Positions 38,407-45,366 of a stretch of DNA of 45,366 bases are shown one piece after another. Origin of the DNA: Burkholderiales bacterium (lineage in GTDB: Bacteria > Pseudomonadota > Gammaproteobacteria > Burkholderiales > Burkholderiaceae_C); contig JAIXKR010000120.1 of the NCBI GenBank assembly GCA_026932235.1, positions 1 to 45,366 on the forward strand. The letters run 5' to 3'. The number at the start of each line of letters is the position of its first letter. Within the stretch, counting starts at the first letter, position 1. A program made the position numbers and the translations under genes. The notes under the pieces are model-generated. The model saw only the letters and a list, made by a program, of their open reading frames with translations, did not search any database and was not told where the DNA came from.

Positions 38407-39117
38407 ATGAGCGACCACCGCCCCGCGATCGAGTTCAAGGACGTGCACGCCTGGTACGGCGAATCGCACATCCTCCATGGCGTCAACTTCCACGTGCGCG
38501 CCGGCGAGGTCGTCAGCCTGCTCGGCCGCAACGGTGCGGGCCGCACGACCAGCCTGCGCGCGCTCATGGGCCTCGTCGGCAAGCGCACCGGCGCCATCCG
38601 CGTCGATGGCGTCGATACCGTGCGCATGCCGCCGCACCGGATCGCGCGCCTGGGCGTGGGCTACTGCCCCGAGGAGCGCGGCATCCTCGCCTCGCTGAGC
38701 TGCGAGGAGAACCTGTTGCTGCCTCCGAAGGTCGCCGAGGGCGGAATGGGCATCGACGAGATCTACGAGATGTTTCCCAACCTGAAGACGCGCCGCACCA
38801 GCCCCGGCGGCCGCCTCTCGGGTGGCGAGCAGCAGATGCTGGCCGTCGCGCGTATCCTGCGCACCGGCGCGCGCATCCTGCTGCTGGACGAGATCTCCGA
38901 GGGCCTGGCGCCGGTGATCGTGCAGGCGCTGGCGCGCATGATCCGCGAATTGCGCGCACGCGGCTTCACGGTGCTGATGGTGGAGCAGAACTTCCGCTTC
39001 GCCGCACCGCTGGCGGACCGCTTCTACATCATGGAGCGCGGACTGATCCTGCGCGAGTTGAGCGCAGCCGAACTTCCCGACAACATGGAGATGCTGCATC
39101 AGGTTCTGGGCGTCTGA
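38407..39117 (+). CDS. livF: Branched-chain-type ABC transporter ATPase (LivF family), Walker A Lys to Arg
   Basis: A LivF-type ATPase of 236 residues. The Walker A reads G-R-N-G-A-G-R-T-T: Arg46 (codon CGC, 38542-38544) replaces the catalytic lysine. The signature L-S-G-G-E-Q-Q-M-L, Walker B I-L-L-L-D-E-I-S-E-G-L and H-loop-region V-E-Q-N-F-R-F are present, and D-E-I-S-E replaces the commoner D-E-P-S. I recall Arg in some Burkholderiales LivF proteins, so this may be a lineage trait. The partner LivG keeps its Lys, so the transporter may be powered mainly by LivG. Confidence 0.9.
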   Translation: MSDHRPAIEFKDVHAWYGESHILHGVNFHVRAGEVVSLLGRNGAGRTTSLRALMGLVGKRTGAIRVDGVDTVRMPPHRIARLGVGYCPEERGILASLSCEENLLLPPKVAEGGMGIDEIYEMFPNLKTRRTSPGGRLSGGEQQMLAVARILRTGARILLLDEISEGLAPVIVQALARMIRELRARGFTVLMVEQNFRFAAPLADRFYIMERGLILRELSAAELPDNMEMLHQVLGV

Positions 39118-39180
39118 GCGCCCGGGGCCCCGCGAGCGACCCTCACACCACACCCCTCACCAGCCAGAAGGAGAAACACC

Positions 39181-40398
39181 ATGAAACGCACCATGCTCAG
39201 CACGCTGATCGCCGGCCTCGGACTGGCTCTCGCCGGAGGCGCCCAGGGTGCCATCAGCGACGGCGTCGTCAAGATCGGGGTACTCAACGACATGAGCGGA
39301 CCCTACGCCGACCTCGCCGGCCCGGGCTCCGTCGCCGCGGCCAGAATGGCCGTCGAGGATTACGTCAAGGCGACCGGCTCCAAGCTGAAGATCGAGATCG
39401 TCTCCGCCGACCACCAGAACAAGCCCGACGTCGGCTCCAGCATCACGCGCAAGTGGATCGACTCCGACGGCGTCGACATGATCCTCGACGTCCCAACCTC
39501 CTCGGTCGCGCTGGCGGTCGCCCAGGTCGTGAAGGAGAAGAACAAGCTCATGGTCAACTCGACCGGCGGCAGTTCGGACCTCACCGGCAAGGCCTGCACC
39601 CCGAACACCGTGCACTGGACCTACGACACCTGGATGCTCGCGCACGGCACGGGCTCGGCGGTCGTCAAGAACGGCGGCGACACCTGGTTCTTCATCACCG
39701 CCGATTACGCCTTCGGCCACGCGCTGGAGAAGGACACCTCGGACGTCGTCAAGGCCTCGGGCGGCAAGGTGCTGGGCGCCGTGCGCGTGCCGCTGGGCAC
39801 GACCGACTTCTCCTCCTTCCTGCTGCAGGCGCAGTCGTCCAAGGCCAAGATCGTCGGCCTGGCCAACGCCGGCAACGACACCATCAACTCGATCAAGCAG
39901 GCGGCCGAGTTCGGCATCGTCGCGGGCGGCCAGAAGATGGCCGGCCTGCTCGTCTTCCTCTCCGACATCCACGGTCTCGGGCTGAAGACGGCGCAGGGCC
40001 TGCAGGTGACGACGACCTTCTACTGGGACATGAACGACGCCACGCGCGCCTGGTCCAAGCGCTTCGCCGCGCTCAACAACAACCGCATGCCGACGATGGT
40101 TCAGGCCGGGGTCTACGCTGGCCTGCTGCACTACCTGAAGGCGGTGGACGCGCTGCAGGAGGACGCCGACGGCGCCAAGGTCGTGGCCAGGATGAAGGAG
40201 ATGCCGACCGACGATCCGCTCTTCGGCAAGGGCAGCATCCGCGCCGACGGCCGCAAGATCCACCCGGCCTACCTGGTCGAGGTGAAGAAGCCGTCCGAGT
40301 CGAAGTACGCCTACGACTACTACAAGGTCCTGCAGACCATCCCGGCCGACCAGGCCTTCCGGCCCGTGAACGAAGGCAACTGCCCGCTCGTCAAGTAG
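39181..40398 (+). CDS. livK: ABC transporter substrate-binding protein (LivK/Leu-Ile-Val-like)
   Basis: A periplasmic binding protein of 405 residues. The signal peptide is residues 1-23 (A-G-L-G-L-A-L-A-G-G-A-Q-G). V-K-I-G-V-L-N-D-M-S-G-P-Y begins the mature Venus-flytrap fold. The ligand loops (S-T-G-G-S-S-D-L-T-G and F-I-T-A-D-Y-A-F-G-H) are not those of E. coli LivJ, and the protein is longer. It belongs to a family whose characterised members often bind aromatic or other carboxylates. AAGGAG is 7 bases from the ATG. Upstream livF ends 63 bases earlier. Confidence 0.9.
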   Translation: MKRTMLSTLIAGLGLALAGGAQGAISDGVVKIGVLNDMSGPYADLAGPGSVAAARMAVEDYVKATGSKLKIEIVSADHQNKPDVGSSITRKWIDSDGVDMILDVPTSSVALAVAQVVKEKNKLMVNSTGGSSDLTGKACTPNTVHWTYDTWMLAHGTGSAVVKNGGDTWFFITADYAFGHALEKDTSDVVKASGGKVLGAVRVPLGTTDFSSFLLQAQSSKAKIVGLANAGNDTINSIKQAAEFGIVAGGQKMAGLLVFLSDIHGLGLKTAQGLQVTTTFYWDMNDATRAWSKRFAALNNNRMPTMVQAGVYAGLLHYLKAVDALQEDADGAKVVARMKEMPTDDPLFGKGSIRADGRKIHPAYLVEVKKPSESKYAYDYYKVLQTIPADQAFRPVNEGNCPLVK

Positions 40399-40441
40399 GA
40401 CGCGCTGCCGCCAGCCCCAAGCGACCTTTACGCGCCCGAGC

Positions 40442-41320
40442 ATGTTCGACATCCCGATCCAGGCCTTGATGGGCCAACTGCTCATCGGCCTGATCAACGG
40501 GTCCTTCTATGCGCTGCTGTCGCTCGGGCTGGCGGTCATCTTCGGCCTGCTCAACATCATCAACTTCGCCCACGGCGCCTTCTACATGATGGGCGCCTTC
40601 GGTGCCTACCTCCTGCTCAACAAGTCCGGCCTGAGCTATTGGTGGGCGCTCCTCATTTCACCCCTCGTCATCGGCGCCATCGGCATCGTGGTCGAGCGCA
40701 CCATGCTCGCGCGGCTCTACAAGCTCGACCACCTCTACGGCCTGCTTCTGACCTTCGGCCTCGCGCTCATCCTGCAGGGCCTGTTTCGCAACGAGTACGG
40801 CTCCACGGGCCTGCCCTACGCGATTCCCGAGCAGTTGCAGGGCGGACAGAACCTCGGCTTCATGTTCCTGCCGAACTATCGCGGCTGGGTGATCGTCGCC
40901 TCGCTCGTCATTTGCCTGACGACCTGGTTCGTCATCGAGCACACGCGCCTGGGCGGCTACCTGCGCGCCGCCACCGAGAACCCGCAGCTCGTGCAGGCCT
41001 TCGGCATCAACGTGCCGCGCATGATCACCCTCACCTTCGGCTTCGGCGTCGGCCTGGCGGCGCTGGCGGGCGTCATGGCGGCACCGATCTACCAGGTCAG
41101 CCCGCTCATGGGCGCGGACCTCATCATCGTCGTCTTCGCGGTGGTGGTGATCGGTGGCATGGGTTCGATCATGGGCTCGATCGTCACCGGATTCGGCCTC
41201 GGGCTGATCGAGGGCCTGACCAAGGTCTTCTATCCCGAAGCCTCGACCACCGTCATCTTCATCATCATGACCATCGTGCTGCTGACGCGCCCGGCCGGGC
41301 TCTTCGGCAGCCAGAAGTGA
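40442..41320 (+). CDS. livH: Branched-chain-type ABC transporter permease (LivH family)
   Basis: A membrane protein of 292 residues with about eight hydrophobic segments. N-terminal L-L-I-G-L-I-N-G-S-F-Y-A-L-L-S-L-G and I-N-F-A-H-G-A-F-Y-M-M-G are LivH markers. The coupling-helix region is L-R-A-A-T-E-N-P-Q-L. The frame is intact, with its start 43 bases after livK. Forms a heterodimeric channel with LivM. Confidence 0.94.
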   Translation: MFDIPIQALMGQLLIGLINGSFYALLSLGLAVIFGLLNIINFAHGAFYMMGAFGAYLLLNKSGLSYWWALLISPLVIGAIGIVVERTMLARLYKLDHLYGLLLTFGLALILQGLFRNEYGSTGLPYAIPEQLQGGQNLGFMFLPNYRGWVIVASLVICLTTWFVIEHTRLGGYLRAATENPQLVQAFGINVPRMITLTFGFGVGLAALAGVMAAPIYQVSPLMGADLIIVVFAVVVIGGMGSIMGSIVTGFGLGLIEGLTKVFYPEASTTVIFIIMTIVLLTRPAGLFGSQK

Positions 41321-41324
41321 GGCC

Positions 41325-42323
41325 ATGAGCAGCGCAGCGAGCTCCTCTTCCCGGTCCGTCCAGGCCGCGCCCGCGACGGACGCGCGCGAGCGCGCGACGG
41401 CACGGACGCACGGCATCGCCTTCGCGATCATGCTCGCGGTGCTGATCGGTGCACCGCTGCTGGGCGTGTACCCGGTGTTCATGATGAAGGTGATGTGCTT
41501 CGCGCTCTTCGCCTGCGCCTTCAACCTGCTGCTGGGCTATGGCGGATTGCTCTCCTTCGGCCACGCGATGTTCATCGGCAGCGCCGGCTACGCCGCCGCG
41601 CACGCGGCCAAGGTCTGGGGCTTCACGCCCGAGCTGGCGGTGCTCTTCGCCGCCCTCTGCGCCGGTGCGCTGGGTTGGGTCACCGGCCTGCTGGCGATCC
41701 GCCGCCAGGGCATCTACTTCGCCATGATCACGCTGGCGCTGGCTCAGATGGTCTTCTTCTTCAGCCTGCAGGCGCCCTTCACCGGCGGTGAGGACGGCAT
41801 CCAGGCGGTGCCGCGCGGACACCTCTTCGGTCTCTTCGACCTCTCGCAGCCGCTGGCCATGTACGTCTTCGTGCTCGCGATCTTCCTCTTCGGCTTCGTG
41901 CTCATCTACCGCATCGTGCACTCGCCCTTCGGGCAGGTGCTGCAGGCGATTCGCGAGAACGAGCCGCGCGCGATCTCGCTCGGCTACGACGCCGACCGCT
42001 TCAAGCACCGCGCCTTCGTGCTCTCGGCGACACTCTCGGGACTCGCCGGCGGCACCAAGGCCATCCTGTTCCAGCTCGCCTCGCTGACCGATGTGCACTG
42101 GAGCATGTCCGGCGAGGTCGTGCTGATGACGCTGCTGGGCGGAATGGGCACGATCTTCGGCCCGGTGGTCGGCGCGGCGTTGATCGTGACGATGCAGAAC
42201 TACCTCGCCGAGCTCGGCGCGTGGGTCACCGTCGTGCAGGGCGTGATCTTCGTCGTCTGCGTGCTCGCGTTCCGCCGTGGCATCGTCGGCGAGATCGGGC
42301 ACTGGCTGAAGAAGTCGCTTTGA
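41325..42323 (+). CDS. livM: Branched-chain-type ABC transporter permease (LivM family)
   Basis: A membrane protein of 332 residues with about eight to nine hydrophobic segments and a charged cytoplasmic N-terminus. N-L-L-L-G-Y-G-G-L-L-S-F-G-H-A is the LivM marker. The coupling helix is L-Q-A-I-R-E-N-E-P-R-A. It begins 4 bases after the livH stop and ends the operon; its stop is followed by the chemoreceptor remnant on the opposite strand. Confidence 0.94.
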   Translation: MSSAASSSSRSVQAAPATDARERATARTHGIAFAIMLAVLIGAPLLGVYPVFMMKVMCFALFACAFNLLLGYGGLLSFGHAMFIGSAGYAAAHAAKVWGFTPELAVLFAALCAGALGWVTGLLAIRRQGIYFAMITLALAQMVFFFSLQAPFTGGEDGIQAVPRGHLFGLFDLSQPLAMYVFVLAIFLFGFVLIYRIVHSPFGQVLQAIRENEPRAISLGYDADRFKHRAFVLSATLSGLAGGTKAILFQLASLTDVHWSMSGEVVLMTLLGGMGTIFGPVVGAALIVTMQNYLAELGAWVTVVQGVIFVVCVLAFRRGIVGEIGHWLKKSL

Positions 42324-42348
42324 CCGGCGGCGACACGGGCGGCCCGCC

Positions 42349-42420
42349 TCAGGCGCTGCCGCCCGCGGCCTGATCGCGCAGCTTGAACACGGCCACGGCC
42401 GACACCAGTTCGCTCGCCTG
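42349..42420 (-). pseudogene. 3' end of a methyl-accepting chemotaxis protein gene
   Basis: Read on the minus strand, the last 23 codons before TGA give Q-A-S-E-L-V-S-A-V-A-V-F-K-L-R. That is the characteristic C-terminus of Burkholderiales chemoreceptors, directly after the signalling hairpin. Two codons further upstream the frame meets a stop and similarity ends, so the rest of the gene (about 1.5 kb) has been removed or displaced. The breakpoint at about 42421 marks the left edge of the segment carrying the protease gene. Confidence 0.65.
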
Positions 42421-42770
42421 CAATCAGCTCTGTTGAAAAACGAGTGGGTCACCTTGGCACCCGCGAGGGTCGGAAGGGCGGTGGATCAAGGGTTCTCCCG
42501 ACCCCCGACCCCCCCCCAGGGGCGGGGCGGTCCTCGCCGCCGGAGCGCCGGCGCGGCCGCGAGCGCTTTCCCCAGTTGCCGTCGCGCTTTCTGGCCGAAA
42601 TGCAGCTCGAGGCCCAGCCCCGGGCCACGGCCACCGTCAGCGCCGAGTCGGCGAAAGCCCGGCTGGCCGGGCTGCGGGCCCTGCTGGTGCGCCCGGGAGC
42701 GTACGGCCCGTTCGCACCCGGATCCCGGAAAAACGATCAATATCGCCTGAAGCGCGTTTCCGGAGAGGTC
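42421..42770. other. Unassigned stretch between the chemoreceptor remnant and the protease gene
   Basis: The sequence contains a run of nine C (42509-42517) and a GC-rich tract with an open frame that encodes no recognised domain. A plus-strand frame (A-E-M-Q-L-E-A-Q-P and R-A-L-L-V-R-P-G-A-Y-G) might be a decayed protein end, but no family is recognised. Terminal inverted repeats or direct repeats were not found by eye. Confidence 0.35.
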
Positions 42771-44819
42771 ATGAACGTGATCGCCCGACTGCATCGACAT
42801 GAGGCCGTGACCATGCGGACACGAACTGCTTGCCACAGACGAGTTGCTTTCGACAGGCCATTCGTGCGACAGGACAGGCTGGCCTGGCGAGCCTTCTGGC
42901 TGGTTGTGCTGCTGGCGGCAGCTTGCCGCGTGTGGGCGCAAGCGCCGCAGGGTGAGCGCCACCTCGTATTGCAATCGTTGACGGTGCACGAACGCGCTGA
43001 CCTGCGCTCGCGCATCGTGGACGACGTGCCGGCGATGCGACTGGTCTACGCCAGACCCACGGCGAATCCGGACTGGCTGCAGGTCTTCGCCGCTTCGGTG
43101 GACCAACATCCGACGCAGCGCATCGGCGGGATGGCCGTGCCCGTGCATGCGGAAAACGGCCGCTTCATCGTGAACGACGAGCTGCCCGAGCGCCACCAGT
43201 TTCGCGAGCTGAAGGGCTATGTGCAGCGTGCGCGGATTGCTTCGCTGCGGCCAACGGAGATTCCCCGGCCGTTGCTGGGTGAGCGCCAGACCGTGCCGCA
43301 GGTGCTGGCTCGCTATGGGGTGAAGGATCGGCGTTTCATGCCGGTGGATCCGGACCGGTATCCATATGCCGCGGTGGTGATGCTTTCCGGTGAGGACCCA
43401 GGCGGCAAGGACAAGGGCTTCGTTTGCAGCGGCTTCCTGGTGGCCCCCGGGCTGGTGGCCTCGGCCGGCCATTGTTTCGCGGATGGCAGAGACCGCTTCC
43501 AGTGGTCGGTCCTGCAGCGTCGCCCCGGCCAGGCAGGCTATCGACAGGTGCCGGCGCGGCTCTTGTTCTGGTCCTTGGAAGAAGCGCCAGGCGGGCCGGT
43601 CACGGATTCAGCCTTGCTGGCAGTCGATGCGTCGGCGTTTTCCGGAATTCAGCCGCTGGCGCTCGCTTCGCCGGGGCCCTGGATACACGCCTCTGCCCTG
43701 CAGGTGATGAGGTTGGGGCACGCTGAAGATCTCTCGCACGTGAAGATCGTGCGCGACTCCAGACACGGGCGGCCGAGTTACGGGGCCAGCCTGTTCGTGC
43801 CGCATGGCGATCTGTGCCAACTGCCCGCCGGGCAACTGGAGTGGGCGCGGACAGGTGAGGCCTTGCGGCTCACCTGGCCCTATGCCGACTGCACCGGCGG
43901 CCCGGGCGACTCCGGTGGGCCACTGCTGATCTGGAACGAGCAGAGCAATCGGCTGGAGGTCCTCGGCATTGCGGCGCAAGGCCAGCCCGTCGGGCTGAAG
44001 GGGCGCCGCGCGGAGCGCCATTGGACCGAAGAGGCGCAGGCACTGGTGGCACAGGCCGCGCGTGAAACCGCGGCCGAATACGGGGCCGCCTTGACGGACA
44101 AGCAGGGGGTGGCGGTGCCTCACGCATCCAATGCGCTGATCCGCCATGCCCGGATGACGAGCCCCTGGCAGGCGGATTGGGCCGTTATGTGGACCATCGA
44201 CCGGCGCCTGTATGCCGAGATTGCCAAGGCTGGCGGCCAGGCCGACGGCTTTCCTCCCCTGGCCCGCGCGCTGGGCATCGCGGACGGCCAGCCGCGGCCT
44301 GCCGTCGTGCGCTGGAAAGACCCGGCGGTGCCCATCCTGTCGGGGCCGTTCGAGCAAGATCTGCGCGCCTCATGGTGGCGCCACAGCCAGCAACAGGCCG
44401 CAAACGCGCCAGCGCCTGCCCAGTGGCGCGGCACCCACGAAACCCCCATCGACTGGGCAACCCAGGTGCATCCCCGCGGCCCCGCGCGCGCCTGGCGCCT
44501 GGGGCGCTTCCTGGAACTGGGCGAACACCTGGTTCCCGATGACGAAACGCTGCAGGCCTACCTGCAGTCGATGCAACAGCGTGTGAACGAACTGCTCGGG
44601 CAGCGGCCGGAGCTGGAAAGCTCGCTTTCGCGATATATCGAGCGCAGCAGCCGCTACCGTGTGCTGGTCGTCGGCGATGACTGGTTCGTCGTGGACGGCC
44701 AGACCAGCGAGGTGGTCGAAGTCAAGCGCGGCTGGTCGGCGCTGGCCCGCGCAGAGGCGGGCGCAGCCCAGGCCCGACCTCCAGGCGGTCCACCGGCGCC
44801 GGCGATTCGCCATCGCTAG
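42771..44819 (+). CDS. Exported trypsin-like serine protease with unrecognised C-terminal region
   Basis: A 682-residue protein from the ATG at 42771 (GGAG 5 bases upstream); ATG 42813 is an alternative start. A signal anchor or signal peptide occupies about residues 38-56 (F-W-L-V-V-L-L-A-A-A-C). Residues about 60-165 form a beta-rich N-terminal region. An S1 domain follows with S-A-G-H-C (His234), T-D-S-A-L-L (Asp279) and G-D-S-G-G-P-L (Ser381), a complete triad. From about residue 420 on, some 260 residues match nothing I recognise; they end with Y-R-V-L-V-V-G-D-D-W-F-V-V-D. Flanking sequence suggests it arrived by insertion. Substrate unknown. Confidence 0.85.
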   Translation: MNVIARLHRHEAVTMRTRTACHRRVAFDRPFVRQDRLAWRAFWLVVLLAAACRVWAQAPQGERHLVLQSLTVHERADLRSRIVDDVPAMRLVYARPTANPDWLQVFAASVDQHPTQRIGGMAVPVHAENGRFIVNDELPERHQFRELKGYVQRARIASLRPTEIPRPLLGERQTVPQVLARYGVKDRRFMPVDPDRYPYAAVVMLSGEDPGGKDKGFVCSGFLVAPGLVASAGHCFADGRDRFQWSVLQRRPGQAGYRQVPARLLFWSLEEAPGGPVTDSALLAVDASAFSGIQPLALASPGPWIHASALQVMRLGHAEDLSHVKIVRDSRHGRPSYGASLFVPHGDLCQLPAGQLEWARTGEALRLTWPYADCTGGPGDSGGPLLIWNEQSNRLEVLGIAAQGQPVGLKGRRAERHWTEEAQALVAQAARETAAEYGAALTDKQGVAVPHASNALIRHARMTSPWQADWAVMWTIDRRLYAEIAKAGGQADGFPPLARALGIADGQPRPAVVRWKDPAVPILSGPFEQDLRASWWRHSQQQAANAPAPAQWRGTHETPIDWATQVHPRGPARAWRLGRFLELGEHLVPDDETLQAYLQSMQQRVNELLGQRPELESSLSRYIERSSRYRVLVVGDDWFVVDGQTSEVVEVKRGWSALARAEAGAAQARPPGGPPAPAIRHR

Positions 44820-44841
44820 CCGGCCACCGTTGCCGTTTCCA

Positions 44842-44864
44842 GGCACCCTGCCTGGGCAGGTGCC
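44842..44864 (+). terminator. Hairpin after the protease gene
   Basis: GGCAC-C-CTGCC pairs with GGCAG-GTGCC with one bulged base, 22 bases after the stop. No T-tract follows. The remaining sequence to 44971 has no recognised gene. Confidence 0.45.
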
Positions 44865-44971
44865 GGAACCCGTTCTTGGCCTTTGGCCGGGTGGGCGGCT
44901 AAGCTCGGCCATCCGCTCCTTCCATCCCGTTCCCCATATCCGGCGCCTCGACCACAAGGAATCCGTCCGCG

Positions 44972-45319
44972 ATGGAATTGTTTGGCAGAAACAAACCGGT
45001 GGTCTTCGACCCTTACGGCTCGAGCCGGCGCTCTGGTTTCCCGATCCCGCGCTGGCTGATCATCCTGATGCTGGGCATCGTGATCGGGGCGGCCGGCCTG
45101 TTCTACGCCGAGGAGAACGACCTGCCGCCGCGGCTCACGCCGGCCGAGTCCGAGCGCCTGCAGTCCTATGCGGCGCAGCTCGAGGGCGAGCGCCAGCGCC
45201 TGCAGGCGGCGCTCGACAAGGCCACCGGCGACGCGCGGGTGGCCGCCGATGCCGCGGCCAAGCAGATCGCCGCTACCCGCTCCGAGAACGAGAAGCTGAC
45301 GGCCGCGTTGGGCGCATAG
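44972..45319 (+). CDS. Small single-pass membrane protein with coiled coil
   Basis: A 115-residue protein: a polar N-terminus (E-L-F-G-R-N-K-P-V-V-F-D-P-Y-G), one membrane helix (about residues 29-46), then a proline-containing linker (L-P-P-R-L-T-P-A-E) and an alanine-rich coiled coil to the TAG. Topology suggests an inner-membrane protein with a periplasmic coiled coil. I do not recognise the family; a longer homolog truncated by this stop is possible. No clear Shine-Dalgarno is present. The remaining 47 bases of the window contain nothing assignable. Confidence 0.65.
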   Translation: MELFGRNKPVVFDPYGSSRRSGFPIPRWLIILMLGIVIGAAGLFYAEENDLPPRLTPAESERLQSYAAQLEGERQRLQAALDKATGDARVAADAAAKQIAATRSENEKLTAALGA

Positions 45320-45366
45320 GAATTTCAAACGCCCCCGCAAGGCCCGGCGACCAGGCCGCGACCTAC

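Overview
The window is about 45 kb of very GC-rich bacterial DNA. Gene content and order point to a betaproteobacterium of the order Burkholderiales: smc-zipA-ligA, holB-pilZ-tatD, a dapC-dapD-pilus ATPase-dapE chain, livGFKHM beside an AMP-dependent CoA ligase, and chemoreceptor tails ending in a V-A-V-F-K-L motif. This placement rests on remembered synteny and codon bias; no search was run. No tRNA, rRNA, CRISPR array or replication origin was seen.

Left edge (1-1400): a scrapyard. An internally deleted IS91-type transposase fragment is followed by pieces of a branched-chain amino-acid transporter operon (LivK, LivH and LivF fragments) telescoped together by deletions. A small repeat and a hairpin follow.

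1405-9958 (minus strand): a compact housekeeping run. Read in transcription order it is queF, a SET-domain protein, dapC, dapD, a PilT/PilU ATPase, dapE, prmB, an ABC-F ATPase and a small double-CxxC protein. Four of the junctions are 4-base start/stop overlaps.

10103-18115 (plus strand): smc, a zipA-like gene, a CNNM/CorC-type CBS membrane protein and ligA, tightly coupled, then a FecR-like/W-P-rich secreted protein (18243-19841). From 19897 to 22200, tesA-like esterase and a lone YbbA-like ATPase diverge from overlapping start codons, and ygfZ is convergent with that ATPase. From 22222 to 26895, mltG-tmk-holB-pilZ-tatD-ankyrin are co-directional. The ygfZ/mltG divergence holds a 21-bp spacer with a symmetric, probably bidirectional -10 element.

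27096-35083: two unknown small or secreted proteins, then acyl-CoA and redox genes. These are scoAB with a divergent PAS-LuxR regulator, a thioesterase, yceH, an SDR, ETF-ubiquinone oxidoreductase behind a palindromic operator, and a crotonase-fold protein lacking both classical glutamates. A VapBC-like toxin-antitoxin pair (35120-35750) sits in an AT-rich pocket.

35828-42323: an AMP-dependent acyl-CoA synthetase diverges from an intact livG-livF-livK-livH-livM operon. LivF has arginine in place of the Walker A lysine. The neighbours suggest uptake and CoA activation of a carboxylic acid rather than simple branched-chain amino-acid import; this is inference.

42349-45366: the last 23 codons of a chemoreceptor gene survive on the minus strand. 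They are cut off by a segment carrying a secreted trypsin-like protease with a long unrecognised C-terminal region. A short membrane/coiled-coil protein closes the window.
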